Positions 55,217 through 64,000 of a stretch of DNA of 64,000 nt are shown piece by piece; positions within the stretch are counted from its first letter, which is position 1, and each line of letters starts with the position of its first letter. Source of the stretch: Timema cristinae (Eukaryota > Arthropoda > Insecta > Phasmatodea > Timematidae). Location of the stretch: NCBI GenBank assembly GCA_039000515.1, contig JBCFYV010011135.1, forward strand, positions 14,212,376 to 14,276,375. The letters run 5' to 3'. The position numbers and the translations under genes were made by a program. A model generated the notes under the pieces. That model did no database searches and was not told the DNA's origin. It saw nothing but the letters and a program-made list of their open reading frames with translations.

Positions 55217-55229
55217 CTTTGGGGGGTAT
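55217..55229 (+). promoter_or_regulatory. Polypurine-tract-like G-run before 3' LTR
   Basis: CTTTGGGGGGTAT directly precedes the 3' LTR; the six Gs are the only purine run in the expected place for plus-strand priming, though short. Confidence 0.4.
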
Positions 55230-55836
55230 TGTAATGTAACTGATTTGCCCCTAAAAAGTATGTGAAAGCATTGACAATAATATCGTCCTAATTTTATAAA
55301 CATATCTTATTTCATTTAAATTATGTAGTATATTAAATGGCGCTTAAAGCACTTCTTCTTCTAAGAAGGCAAAAGCCACTGAACAGTGACGTCACGCACG
55401 TGACACCAGCCAAGTCAGTTTGACAATATATATATTTTTAATAATAACTTCCTCTTCTCGAAGGTTCGAAGAGAGATTTTAAAATGTAACTTGAGTCATT
55501 TTCCGGCTCTAGAAGCTTCGAGTAAAACAGAGATGTTTTTGTCTTGTATTTTGTTTTTCTAAACTAAACCTTCTCGAAGCTTCCATGACCGAGGAATATA
55601 TACAAGGGATGGTGCAACATAAAGGCAGTGGTTAGTTGGGAAGTGGTCAGTTGGGAGTTGGGAGTTTGGCGTCTAGCAACACCTGTCCACTCTAGCCCGT
55701 ATATATATTTCGACATGATCTATTTTCGCATTAATTAAACTGATTCAGAAATAAAAAGCATATCAAAATGAAAAGTGTATTAATCATAATTTTTCAATAG
55801 GCGCCCATCGCGGTAACGTAAATCCAGAACGTTACA
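55230..55836 (+). repeat. 3' LTR
   Basis: 607 bp, one base different from the 5' LTR by eye. The regulatory sites recur 6,694 bp downstream of their 5' LTR positions: HSEs at 55454-55468, 55511-55520 and 55570-55584, TATA at 55597-55602. A promoter here faces the flanking DNA to the right. Confidence 0.95.
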
Positions 55837-56071
55837 ACAATGAATGTTCACCTTTGCAGTCCACTGCAAGTGTTTGTGGATTCTAACTTTAAGAAGGTGG
55901 CTTAGTGCAAATAGCTTGTGTTTTTTGCATTGTTTAAGCCAGTGAGGGTATATTAGCCTTATTTTCCTCAATGCCTTTCCTAACATTATATGTACAATAC
56001 CTTCTTGGTGCTGCACATCAGGAAATAGCTCAACAAAGGTTTCTAGGACAAGATCCGTGATGTGTGTGAAC
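55837..56071 (-). pseudogene. Unidentified ORF fragment cut by the LTR element
   Basis: Minus strand, open for about 78 codons (FPDVQHQEGIVHIMLGKALR and following, rich in H, K, L). Its upstream end is replaced by a SINE at 56072 and its downstream end by the LTR element. Beyond the element the same frame would stay open about 14 codons if only one ACAA copy is counted. Protein family not recognised; it may be part of another transposon. Confidence 0.35.
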
Positions 56072-56155
56072 AGATAAATCTGTGCCGGGACCGAGGATCG
56101 AACCCCGGCCGCCAGCACAGAAGTCAGACACCTTACCCCTAGACCGCCAGGTCAC
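56072..56155 (-). repeat. SINE family S1 head
   Basis: Minus strand GGTGACCTGGCGGTCTAGG and GGGGTTCGATCCTCGG, the best-preserved A and B boxes of the S1 family in the window. Body and tail are missing. Confidence 0.75.
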
Positions 56156-58689
56156 CCATAATCATAGTAACTGTAAAACAAAATTAAAAAATCATGAAGA
56201 CAGAATAATATTAAAGAGTTACAATAAATGAGAATTACTGCTGTCCAATAATAAATTCATGAAAGGAACAAGAATCATCAAACAAACTTACAAAAATCAT
56301 TGTGAAGGACACTAAGTGTTGGTACGACAGCGAGATGTTGAATGATTTAGGAGTAGTTCGAGAAATTACATTTTGATTTGCTATTTTATTTTATTACATC
56401 AATTAACTTAACAAATTGTATCAATTAATTCTTTCTATATATATTTGAGCAATATATCTTAAGTCTTAAATTCTAAATCAAATCCACTCCTTACTTTCAA
56501 CTCGCTTAGAATGTTTTCTAAAATGGTATTGGTTTAATCTGTTTAGAAGTAGTCCTCAATCGCTAAAATGTAATGTATTAGATTCGGTTTAGTTTTGACA
56601 AAGTTTTGATATAGTTGGTTTTGGATTAGTATGTAAGCTTATATTAACGTTTGGAGAACTTAAAATTTTTCAAAGCTTATGATTCTAATTCTTTTTTCAA
56701 ATGATTGTTTAAGTCATTTTATTTATATTCAAACTTTCAACCTTATCTTCACAGGATATATCATCACTATTTGTATGTACTGGCACTAGAATGTACTATA
56801 AATATAAACAAAAGTAACTTTTAATGAACACATTTTTAGAAAATTATGTTTAATACAGTTTATAGAAAAATTACGAAAACTATGGTTTCTAAACATATAT
56901 GTATAGTTTTAAAACCATCAATATCTTTATTTTCAATTAAAAATGTGTTTTAATAAAGATGTGCTCAAAAATCATCCCAGTTCAGGATACTCAAAGTTGG
57001 GCACTAAATGGGAGAGCACTTAGACCCACGCACCCGTTTAGAAATCCCGGATATTTTAAAACATAGTTTTCTACAAAATCCTGGCAAACATTATAAGAAG
57101 GTTTCTCTGATTGGCTAGAAGGCTTGAATTTAGAATTTAAAGTTAAAAAAAGAAAGAACCTTTACGTGTAAATGTGTACTTCTAAGATTAAAGCAAATAG
57201 TTTGACACCTCTATATAGCCTTCCTCTATCAAAAATAAAGTCATATTTTTATAGGGTCACAAATTGTGGAATTGTTGTACGCGATTATATATGATGACTC
57301 CCGATTTTTTTTTTTTAACTTTAGAGTTAAAATCTAAACCGTTTAACTGGTCAGAACTATCTCCCTCATTTTGATGAAAACAATATTTCAAAATATCTAA
57401 CTACTTCTTAAATAAATTGGTATTTCTAAACGTCTGCAATTCTTCTCAATGCTCCTTAATAAATAATTGCAGCCAGTCCCTTAGTTAAAAAAAAGGTCCA
57501 TCGTGTTTCAAGTTTTCTTTATAATGTGCAGTCAGAGTAAACTTATTTGTGTGGCAGGATTAGGGTACTTTATGACGAGGGGCTGGGAGTTAGAGAAGGG
57601 GGCGGGGGGAGGGTGCTACCTGAAGCTTGCTAGGTGACCGCCAGCCGACAGGAGCTCATATTTTGTATCTGCCTTTTAGTACATTCGAGTTTAAAGTGAG
57701 TCGTTTCAAAAATGCTCACTTGATTGCGCTGTAGTCACTGGGGATCGCACCTAGCGATCCCAACGTTGAGGGAGTAAAGCCTCGAAAAGGAGTGCAACAT
57801 TTTTAACCTAGGGGCTGTGTATCTGTTATTTCCTTGTCTGTGGACAAGGGTGAGGAGGGAGGTGTAGGTGTGTGTCTGGGGGAGGGGGTTTGGGAGGGAA
57901 AGGGGTTTACTAAGAAAATCTCCCGAACAAAGATACTGGGAGCTGTCAAACTCTCTTTAAAACCAACTATTATTTTGAATACAAGGTTGCCGCTATGTGC
58001 ACTGTTGCGCAGGTCAATTTAAGATATTATGAACTAACCTCTCTTAGTCGCATCTCGCAGTTGATGTAAATCTGAACAATAAATTTTTGCAATGTTTGAA
58101 ATGTAAGGGCACATATTTTCAAGCCAAAAATCATTCTTTTTATAATTAAACTTAGTTTCTGGAGTAACTTTTTCTTAGACGGATCGGCAACGTTGTAAAA
58201 GACCCATCCCCATTGTAAAAGAAAATAAACCTGTCCCAAAAGGATGTTTGGAAGGGCGTGGAAGAAGTATTCACGATGTCAAATAATAACTGCCCAGCCT
58301 CGACCCCTCTCTTCCCCCCAAATATGTTAATAGTCACTAACAATAATTGCAAGAGAGAGCGAAAAATAAATTCTCATCTAATCTATTCTAATCTATATCT
58401 ATGGTCGTAATATTCGAACAATCGATATATTTCTAATAAACTGGAAATAGACATGGGAACCCAAAAGCGGATAAAATATTTTGATTTTCATTTAGCTTTA
58501 ATCCATTATTTTGGGGGCGAATAAATTCAAAGTTAAAGAAACAAATTATGTTTTTAAGTCCCGTATCCGTTATAAATCCAATATGAATCTTTTAATAAGT
58601 CAAAATTATCATCTTTAGTAAATTAAAATCTTAGTAAATTTTGGTGGCACACAGGTTGGGAACCACTGGGGTATAGCCTACTCTTTTGG
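56156..58689. other. Spacer with a GC-richer block
   Basis: Mostly AT-rich. 57540-57900 is GC-richer, with GGGGGCGGGGGGAGGG near 57598 and a perfect stem GGGATCGC-ACCTA-GCGATCCC near 57740-57760. No coding content recognised. Confidence 0.4.
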
Positions 58690-58889
58690 ACAAATTATTC
58701 TAATGTGTTAGGGATTAATAAGGTTGGATTAAGAGGAAGTGTACCTTCTTTTGCATGGAGGAAGAGTGGAAACCCATTTAGAAAAAAACACCTTCACTAC
58801 ACCCAAATCTGATTTGAGCCTCAGTCTCCCAGTCTCCTTGCTTAGTATATTACAAAAGTGACGTTTTAGACCATGCGGCCACCGAGGCG
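58690..58889 (-). repeat. SINE family S2, reverse copy
   Basis: TTGCATGGAGGAAGAGTGG body and right end CATGCGGCCACCGAGG, the S2 head in reverse. Confidence 0.75.
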
Positions 58890-59490
58890 GATACAACTAA
58901 TTACTAATTATGTAAAAATCTAAAATCTAAAGTAAATCACCCTTTTAACATTGTACACAGTTTCCCAGCATTTTGGATACAGCTAGTCAAGCTGTATTGA
59001 ACTACATGCAAATACTTCATAATGATAGCTCAACGTTTATGCACCGTTTAACCAGACCAAAAAGATCGCACAGTGACGTCATAATTTGTATGATAATTGT
59101 TTATAAAAGATTGTTATTTTATTCAAGTTCTCGTTGTGCCTACCTACTTCATAAAATTTTAATTCTAACTATACGGCATCCATTAAAAAAAATTAGTCCT
59201 TTTAGTTAAGTTGAAAGCTATGCTCATTTTGTAATTAACATTTAACTAAGAGTAAAACCTAATTTATTTTCCCTGAAGGTAGGTATACAAGAGGTTTCAT
59301 TTATTTATATGTTATGTTGAATTATTGATTACGGGTCCCTACGTTGTGCGCCAATTGAAGTGTTATTGAAATATTCGTCCCGCGTGATGGGCGCCAATTG
59401 AAGAATTATTGGTGATTTAAATCTTGTATAATTAATACACACTTTTTATGTTGACATGTTTTTTTATTTATAAATCTCAGTTTATTTCAG
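58890..59490. other. Spacer, no gene seen
   Basis: AT-rich; GCGCCAATTGAAG is repeated at 59349 and 59390 in short direct-repeat blocks. Nothing else recognised. Confidence 0.4.
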
Positions 59491-59593
59491 GAGAAAATAG
59501 ATCATGTCGTTGAAATATATACGCGGCCTATTGTAGGGATCGCGGACAGAAGTTGCAGTCCGAGTAGTTCAAGGACTGGACGTCAAGTGACTA
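59491..59593 (+). CDS. Candidate exon beside the gap
   Basis: TTTATTTCAG acceptor; 34 open codons plus one base (EKIDHVVEIYTRPIVGIADR and following, then S/R-rich); donor CTA|GTGAGT. No family recognised. Neighbouring exons may lie beyond the assembly gap. Confidence 0.3.
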
Positions 59594-59660
59594 GTGAGTA
59601 CTGTTCTTACATTGCACCATTCTATGTATATATATCCATTGCTCATGGAAGCTTCGAGAA

Positions 59661-59760
59661 NNNNNNNNNNNNNNNNNNNNNNNNNNNNNNNNNNNNNNNN
59701 NNNNNNNNNNNNNNNNNNNNNNNNNNNNNNNNNNNNNNNNNNNNNNNNNNNNNNNNNNNN
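59661..59760. other. Assembly gap (100 N)
   Basis: Exactly 100 N, the conventional size for a gap of unknown length. Any open frame drawn across it is meaningless. Confidence 0.99.
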
Positions 59761-61479
59761 AAAGCCACGAGGAAATCTATGCTCCGATTTGCTACTGAAC
59801 GGACTTTCAATGGCATCCATTCAATAAATAGTCCATCCTATGTTTTGTATTAAACTTGTTTTAAAATAACATTAGAAAATTATTATAACTAGAATTATCG
59901 CTTGATTTGATTTAAAATGATTCTTTGTGTAAGCGCTATTTGAATACCAACAAACTCCTGACTCAACAATGTTAGAAACCATGGTACAGTCCTTGCCACA
60001 TGTTAACATCAAGTCAGCAACGCTCCGTCGGCAGTTCGTCTCGGCAACATTAAGTGATGGTTGTGAGTGATGAGTGCTTTCCATATATTTATGGTGTTAG
60101 TTGAGTGTGGTCTGAGTTTTGTAAAACATAGGACAGGAAATTTTTAAAAATCGTAGTGACCTACAAGGTCACGCCTGTTTAAAATATTGCTCTGGTCTTG
60201 AACCAATCATGTAGATCCTTTGCGCAGTGATTGTTGAGTGTTGTTTACTTCAGGTCTCAAGTTAGGATGAATCAATAATAATTATTATTTGGTTAATAAA
60301 ATTCAAACTTAAATCAGTCTAACTTTAATTCATAATTATACATTTTAATAGATACATTTGATCATATTATACCAATTGTTTGATAAAATTGATTCAAAAC
60401 TAATTATCAACTCAGGCTTTACATTTAATACATCTGATTTTTTCGTTTTAGATTTCAGTTTTATTGGATCAATTATTGATCTTTTTTGATCTGAATTTTT
60501 ATTTATTGCATGTGTATGTATTACTATGAATTAGTATTGTTCAAACCAGCACGTGTTTTACTATGGATAACCTAATTTAACAAAACCTTTATAAATAGGT
60601 AGTAAAAGGCATAAACCTGTTCTTAGTATTAAAAAATATACCATATGATACAAAATCAATATTCTCAATAACCATTTTGGTATATAACATTATATTTTAC
60701 TTGTAAACTCTTTCAAAGTCTAATTTTTTTAAAAAAAGCTGTTAATTGTTTATAGGTATTGTAAATAATTTTTATTTTGAAGGTCCAATGTGTTTGCAAC
60801 ATTATATATATATATAGCTTTGCTTTGGCCCAAATGTTATGAAAAGATGAACTAATCTGTAATAAAATATATTTATGTGCAATCATAGTTATATTGTAGA
60901 CGTATACCTGAAAAAAGTACCAAGAGTGTTGACTCTGAAAGGGTTATTAAAATAAATTGACATAAAGATATATTTCAAGTTTTTAACCATGAAACACAAA
61001 CATATTTTATCTCCCGAGAGATTTTTAAAACTATTCATGTTGAAACATTTTTTAATACTTTGCTTGATCTTTCCAGATGTAATCATACAGGTTCTTAGAA
61101 AATTGTGTTTGAGATAGAAATAATCTTCAGCGTTAAGACAATAGTTTTATGTTTTGTTCTTTTACTATTGAGGAGAGAATGGTTAAATTTTTCAACTGAA
61201 TAAAATAAATGTAGTTAAAACGGTAAAGATGGTTTTGATTTAAACTTGTCACCAATAACAAAAACACATTTACTTTCCTTATTTGATTATTTACATAAAA
61301 TTTGTGTTTCCTTGGTCCAGAATGAATAATAACGTAGGTGTTAGAATTTCTCTTACTTTAAACAATTAATACAAATATTACACATCTATTTACTTATTAA
61401 TGAGGAGTTTTAAAAAGGTGGTTGGTAATATTCATCTATTATTGCAAACTTTTCACACAAATAGTACATGTACTTTCAC

Positions 61480-61713
61480 TGTAAGAAATGAATGCGACAG
61501 TAACAGTTTGAGGAAGCCCTTATTACAAAATATTACTAATACTTTCTTTGTTCTGAATGTATAAGAAAGTGACTGTTTTAATATTATTATTTTTTCGCAT
61601 TGAAGCTTTTAACACAAAAATTACATTTATACTTTCTTTGTTCTAAATGTTTAAGAAGGTGAGTGTATAAATCGCCCTTCACCCTGAAGCTCTTATCACA
61701 AACATCACACTTA
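61480..61713 (-). pseudogene. C2H2 finger fragment, inverted fourth copy
   Basis: Counterpart of 22828-23060: on the minus strand TAAGTGTGATGTTTGTGATA and following finger text with stops and lost ligands. Confidence 0.7.
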
Positions 61714-62503
61714 AGGCCCTGACACAGACTCAGTTTCCGTAGGTCCGTGGTCCGTAAGAAATCGATGCTACAATATCAGAGTGCTCTGGCCACAGAGTCC
61801 TTATCCGTAAGTCCTTACGTCGTAGAAGTTGCCCAACTTTAACTTTCTGCGGACTCATTTATACGGACTACCAATCACAGCCGAGTAAATATGTGCATGC
61901 GCCTTGAAGTAAAGAAAGAATAGCAGTGATAGAATCTGTCGCTATAGAAACATATACAAAATGAAAAGATGGCTACATGTGGACCTATTTCAGAAACATT
62001 TTTCTAAAAATCTAAACACCCCGGTAAGAGCGGATTCTAGGAAAGTGTTATCTGAGAAATACCAAGTTCTCAGAAATATTGGCTTTTCTTTTGTAAGTTC
62101 AACACCCCTATTATTATAAATATTAAAAGTGCTTGTTTTGTTTTCATCCAAAATATTAGTAGGCATACATCTGTTTAACATTTTCAGGCTATTGAAAACA
62201 CTTATTATTTTAAGTTTGATAGTTAAAATAAAGTTATAAATATATTTCTTGTGATTGTTCTTAACCTATATTTTAATATAAATACTGGAAGTTTTCTTAA
62301 CAAAGTTTTTTTTTTGTTTCTTTGATTAGCTGACTTCTTGACGCATGCTCTGTGCGTTAGACTATTTTCTTTCAAATTTTTTGATTGGATGAAGTCTCTT
62401 ACTATCTCATTGGTTGAAACGGTCACATGATTACGGATATTGAGACTGTAATTGAGAGTAGAATTTCTTATGGACCAGGAGCACGGAGTCTGTGTCTGGG
62501 CCT
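61714..62503 (-). mobile_element. PIF/Harbinger-like MITE, right copy
   Basis: 790 bp, ends AGGCCCTGACACAGACTC and GAGTCTGTGTCTGGGCCT, flanked by TTA (61711-61713 and 62504-62506). Same insertion site as the left copy, so one insertion event preceded the separation of the two arms. Lacks the left copy's internal tandem duplication. Confidence 0.8.
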
Positions 62504-62590
62504 TTATACTTTCTTTGTTCTGAATGAACTAGAAGGTGTTTGTTAACACTCTTCTTTTCTTTGAGCGGGTGTTAATGGAACGGGTTTTTA
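62504..62590 (-). pseudogene. C2H2 finger fragment on the other side of the MITE
   Basis: Reverse complement gives AGTGTTAACAAACACCTTC and ATTCAGAACAAAGAAAGTAT, i.e. V-N-K-H-L-L-V-H-S-E-Q-R-K-Y, better preserved than the left-arm version. Confidence 0.7.
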
Positions 62591-62624
62591 TTTGCTTGTA
62601 TTTATCAGAATGGTAATATCCTAT

Positions 62625-63899
62625 TGTAACCCCCCCCCCCCTTCATATGAATTGATAGGTTCAAATTACAATAAATAAAAGGTAGGTAAGTTACAAGAGA
62701 GTTTATTTTATTCTACAAACAACTAGCAGACATACAAGAGCGAGGCACTCTAGGAAAGTCGAGTGACTGGCCGATAAAGGCCGAAGTAAACAATAAATAA
62801 AGGGGCAAGACCCCAAGTCGTTAAGAGAAAACAGAATGATTAATACCAACGTAGTCATAACTAAATTGACCCTCGCAGAAGGCGACTAACCTAGCAGGAA
62901 AGTTAAATACAAGTAATATGTATAGGTCTACACGACCTGGCGATGCCGACACTATATTGACATAAGTATGAAGTTTTATAATAGACTGCCATTGTAAGGC
63001 GCGACAGAGAAAATGATTTACCTAAACCTAACCTGTTACAATAGATCCCAATCAAATTAGTTCAGTCTAATTATTATTATTGTAATGACCAACGTGCTGG
63101 GTGCACGGGCTCGCGCCCCCCGAGTTGAGTAACAATTTAAAAAGAATCACAATCGTAACAAACCTTTAACCTTTTTGCAAGCAGAACAACTATTTTAAAT
63201 AAGTTACACGTTAAACAGAAATAATTAGCGCCCCAAGATGGCGCCATGCTAAAGTTCCAACCTGTCCGTGAGGCGGACACAACGTTAAGTACAAAGAAAA
63301 AAGCTAGCGCATAAACCATAATGGCTGACAGGCAAATCCTGCAGTCTCAGAGAAATATAGCTATCAGTAATCATGATTTATATTTAAAGTTGAAACTTAA
63401 ATTTTGAACAATTTAACCCAAACATAATTTAGAAAACTTCGAACAACGATCTACGTCTAAATCTAAGACAAGTGTCTCACCTAATCGAGTGCAGAGAAAT
63501 GAGTGACATCACTACACAGTCCAGCCGTTATATACTGTACAAAGTCAATCACGTGTTCACAAACGGCGGGAATCACACTGGGACGAAGGGAGAGGGGTGT
63601 ACGTTGCTTCGGCAGAAGTCTCGATTATTCTCGTGATAATTTCAAATCACGCGCCGGTGGATGAGTCTTGTTTCACTCGAACACAACCGTCGGCGCATAC
63701 GGGTTAGCGCATCTTGACGTTCAATTGTCCGAGTCTTGCTCTAATCGGGCCTCGAGCCACGGGCGGTCAGTAAGCCGCGTGATGTTGAGTGGAGTTGAGT
63801 GTGCGTGTTTCATGAAGTCGAGATCCAGTCCAGTCAAAGGGGACCAGATCAGGTGAGCCAGATCGTCCATGTTTGCATTATGTCTGTGACAACGTCACA
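62625..63899. mobile_element. Solo LTR (1,275 bp)
   Basis: Begins TGTAAC and ends GTCACA, flanked by CTAT on both sides (62621-62624 and 63900-63903). The matching position in the left arm has a single CTAT and no insert. It contains a poly-C run, TATATA near 63530 and a GC-rich second half, but no coding sequence. TG...CA ends plus a 4-bp duplication identify an LTR left by recombination of a full element. It is unrelated to the 607-bp LTR. Confidence 0.85.
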
Positions 63900-64000
63900 C
63901 TATAAAGAGGTTGTACTCATATAATTGGTTAAGAAGTAGAATTTTATGTTGAATGTATGTCTGTATGATATTATTTTAGGTACCAAATATAATTTGCAGG

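Larger units (their letters stand above)
52217..55229 (+). other. Non-coding 3' interior of the LTR element
   Basis: About 3 kb with no protein domain. Holds the 47-bp triplication at 54355, a short duplicated AAAAGTGGATCCGTGAAGGA at about 54538 and 54582, and three TATACAG(G/A)(G/A)TGT motifs at about 55024-55125. A polypyrimidine patch is near 53385-53405. Confidence 0.6.
48536..55836 (+). mobile_element. Non-autonomous Ty3/gypsy-like LTR retrotransposon
   Basis: A 7.3-kb element flanked by ACAA (48532-48535 and 55837-55840). It has two 607-bp LTRs, a primer-binding-site-like sequence, one long gag ORF, a short integrase C-terminal remnant, about 3 kb of non-coding sequence and a G-run before the 3' LTR. 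Protease, reverse transcriptase and RNase H are absent. Near-identical LTRs show it inserted recently, so it must have been moved by proteins of an autonomous partner. The layout (LTRs plus gag, no pol) matches what has been called TR-GAG in other genomes. Confidence 0.9.
59761..64000 (-). repeat. Right arm of the inverted repeat
   Basis: From its first base after the gap this is the reverse complement of 24795 down to about 21840. It is interrupted at 62625 by a solo LTR, and homology resumes from 63900 to the window end (matching 21830-21735). It contains ZNF 3' flank, finger debris and the MITE, all inverted. Confidence 0.9.

Noticed and set aside
59569..59853. Open frames crossing the N gap
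   Set aside because: Only open because Ns cannot encode stops.
62625..63899. Solo copy of the 607-bp LTR family
   Set aside because: Only the terminal TGTAA is shared; length and sequence differ, and the HSEs are absent.

Overview
The window is AT-rich, intron-bearing, transposon-dense nuclear DNA of an animal, most likely an arthropod and probably a hemimetabolous insect with a large genome. The evidence is phase-0 mini-exons feeding a C2H2 zinc-finger (ZNF) terminal exon, insect-like hAT, LINE, Tigger and Ty3/gypsy relics, tRNA-derived SINEs with (AAT)n tails, and no operons or bacterial features. The species cannot be named from sequence alone.

Layout. 0-3 kb: a tRNA-like SINE head, a broken hAT transposase (-), a 62-bp minisatellite built from the end of a LINE reverse-transcriptase ORF, and a SINE. 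3.1-11 kb: a four-exon C2H2 gene (about 565 aa, 12 intact fingers). 14.9-19.6 kb: a tandem duplicate of its terminal exon and flanks (16 fingers, one frameshift, two lost cysteines), usable in principle as an alternative last exon. 20.9-24.8 kb: a LINE relic and a third, decayed finger copy split by a Harbinger-like MITE. 25.9 and 31.5 kb: two candidate exons of an unidentified gene. 30.1-31.35 kb: a probable Tigger/pogo relic. 31.8-36.8 kb: a satellite of ~173-bp monomers in a three-monomer, ~520-bp higher-order repeat. 37-44 kb: SINEs and LINE debris. 44.1-46.6 kb: an ancient tandem repeat of about 285 bp period.

48.5-55.8 kb holds a young LTR retrotransposon: 607-bp LTRs with one difference seen by eye, a 4-bp target duplication, an intact 636-aa Gag, only the tail of integrase, and no protease, reverse transcriptase or RNase H. 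Its U3 carries two perfect three-unit heat-shock elements, a two-unit one, a CRE and an E-box just upstream of a TATA box, arranged like an animal heat-shock promoter. I regard this predicted stress-inducible, pol-dependent retrotransposon as the most interesting object here.

A 100-N gap lies at 59661-59760. The sequence after it is, from its first base, an inverted near-copy of 21.7-24.8 kb, differing by a 1,275-bp solo LTR with a 4-bp target duplication. An inverted haplotig placed by mis-scaffolding is as likely as a real inverted duplication.
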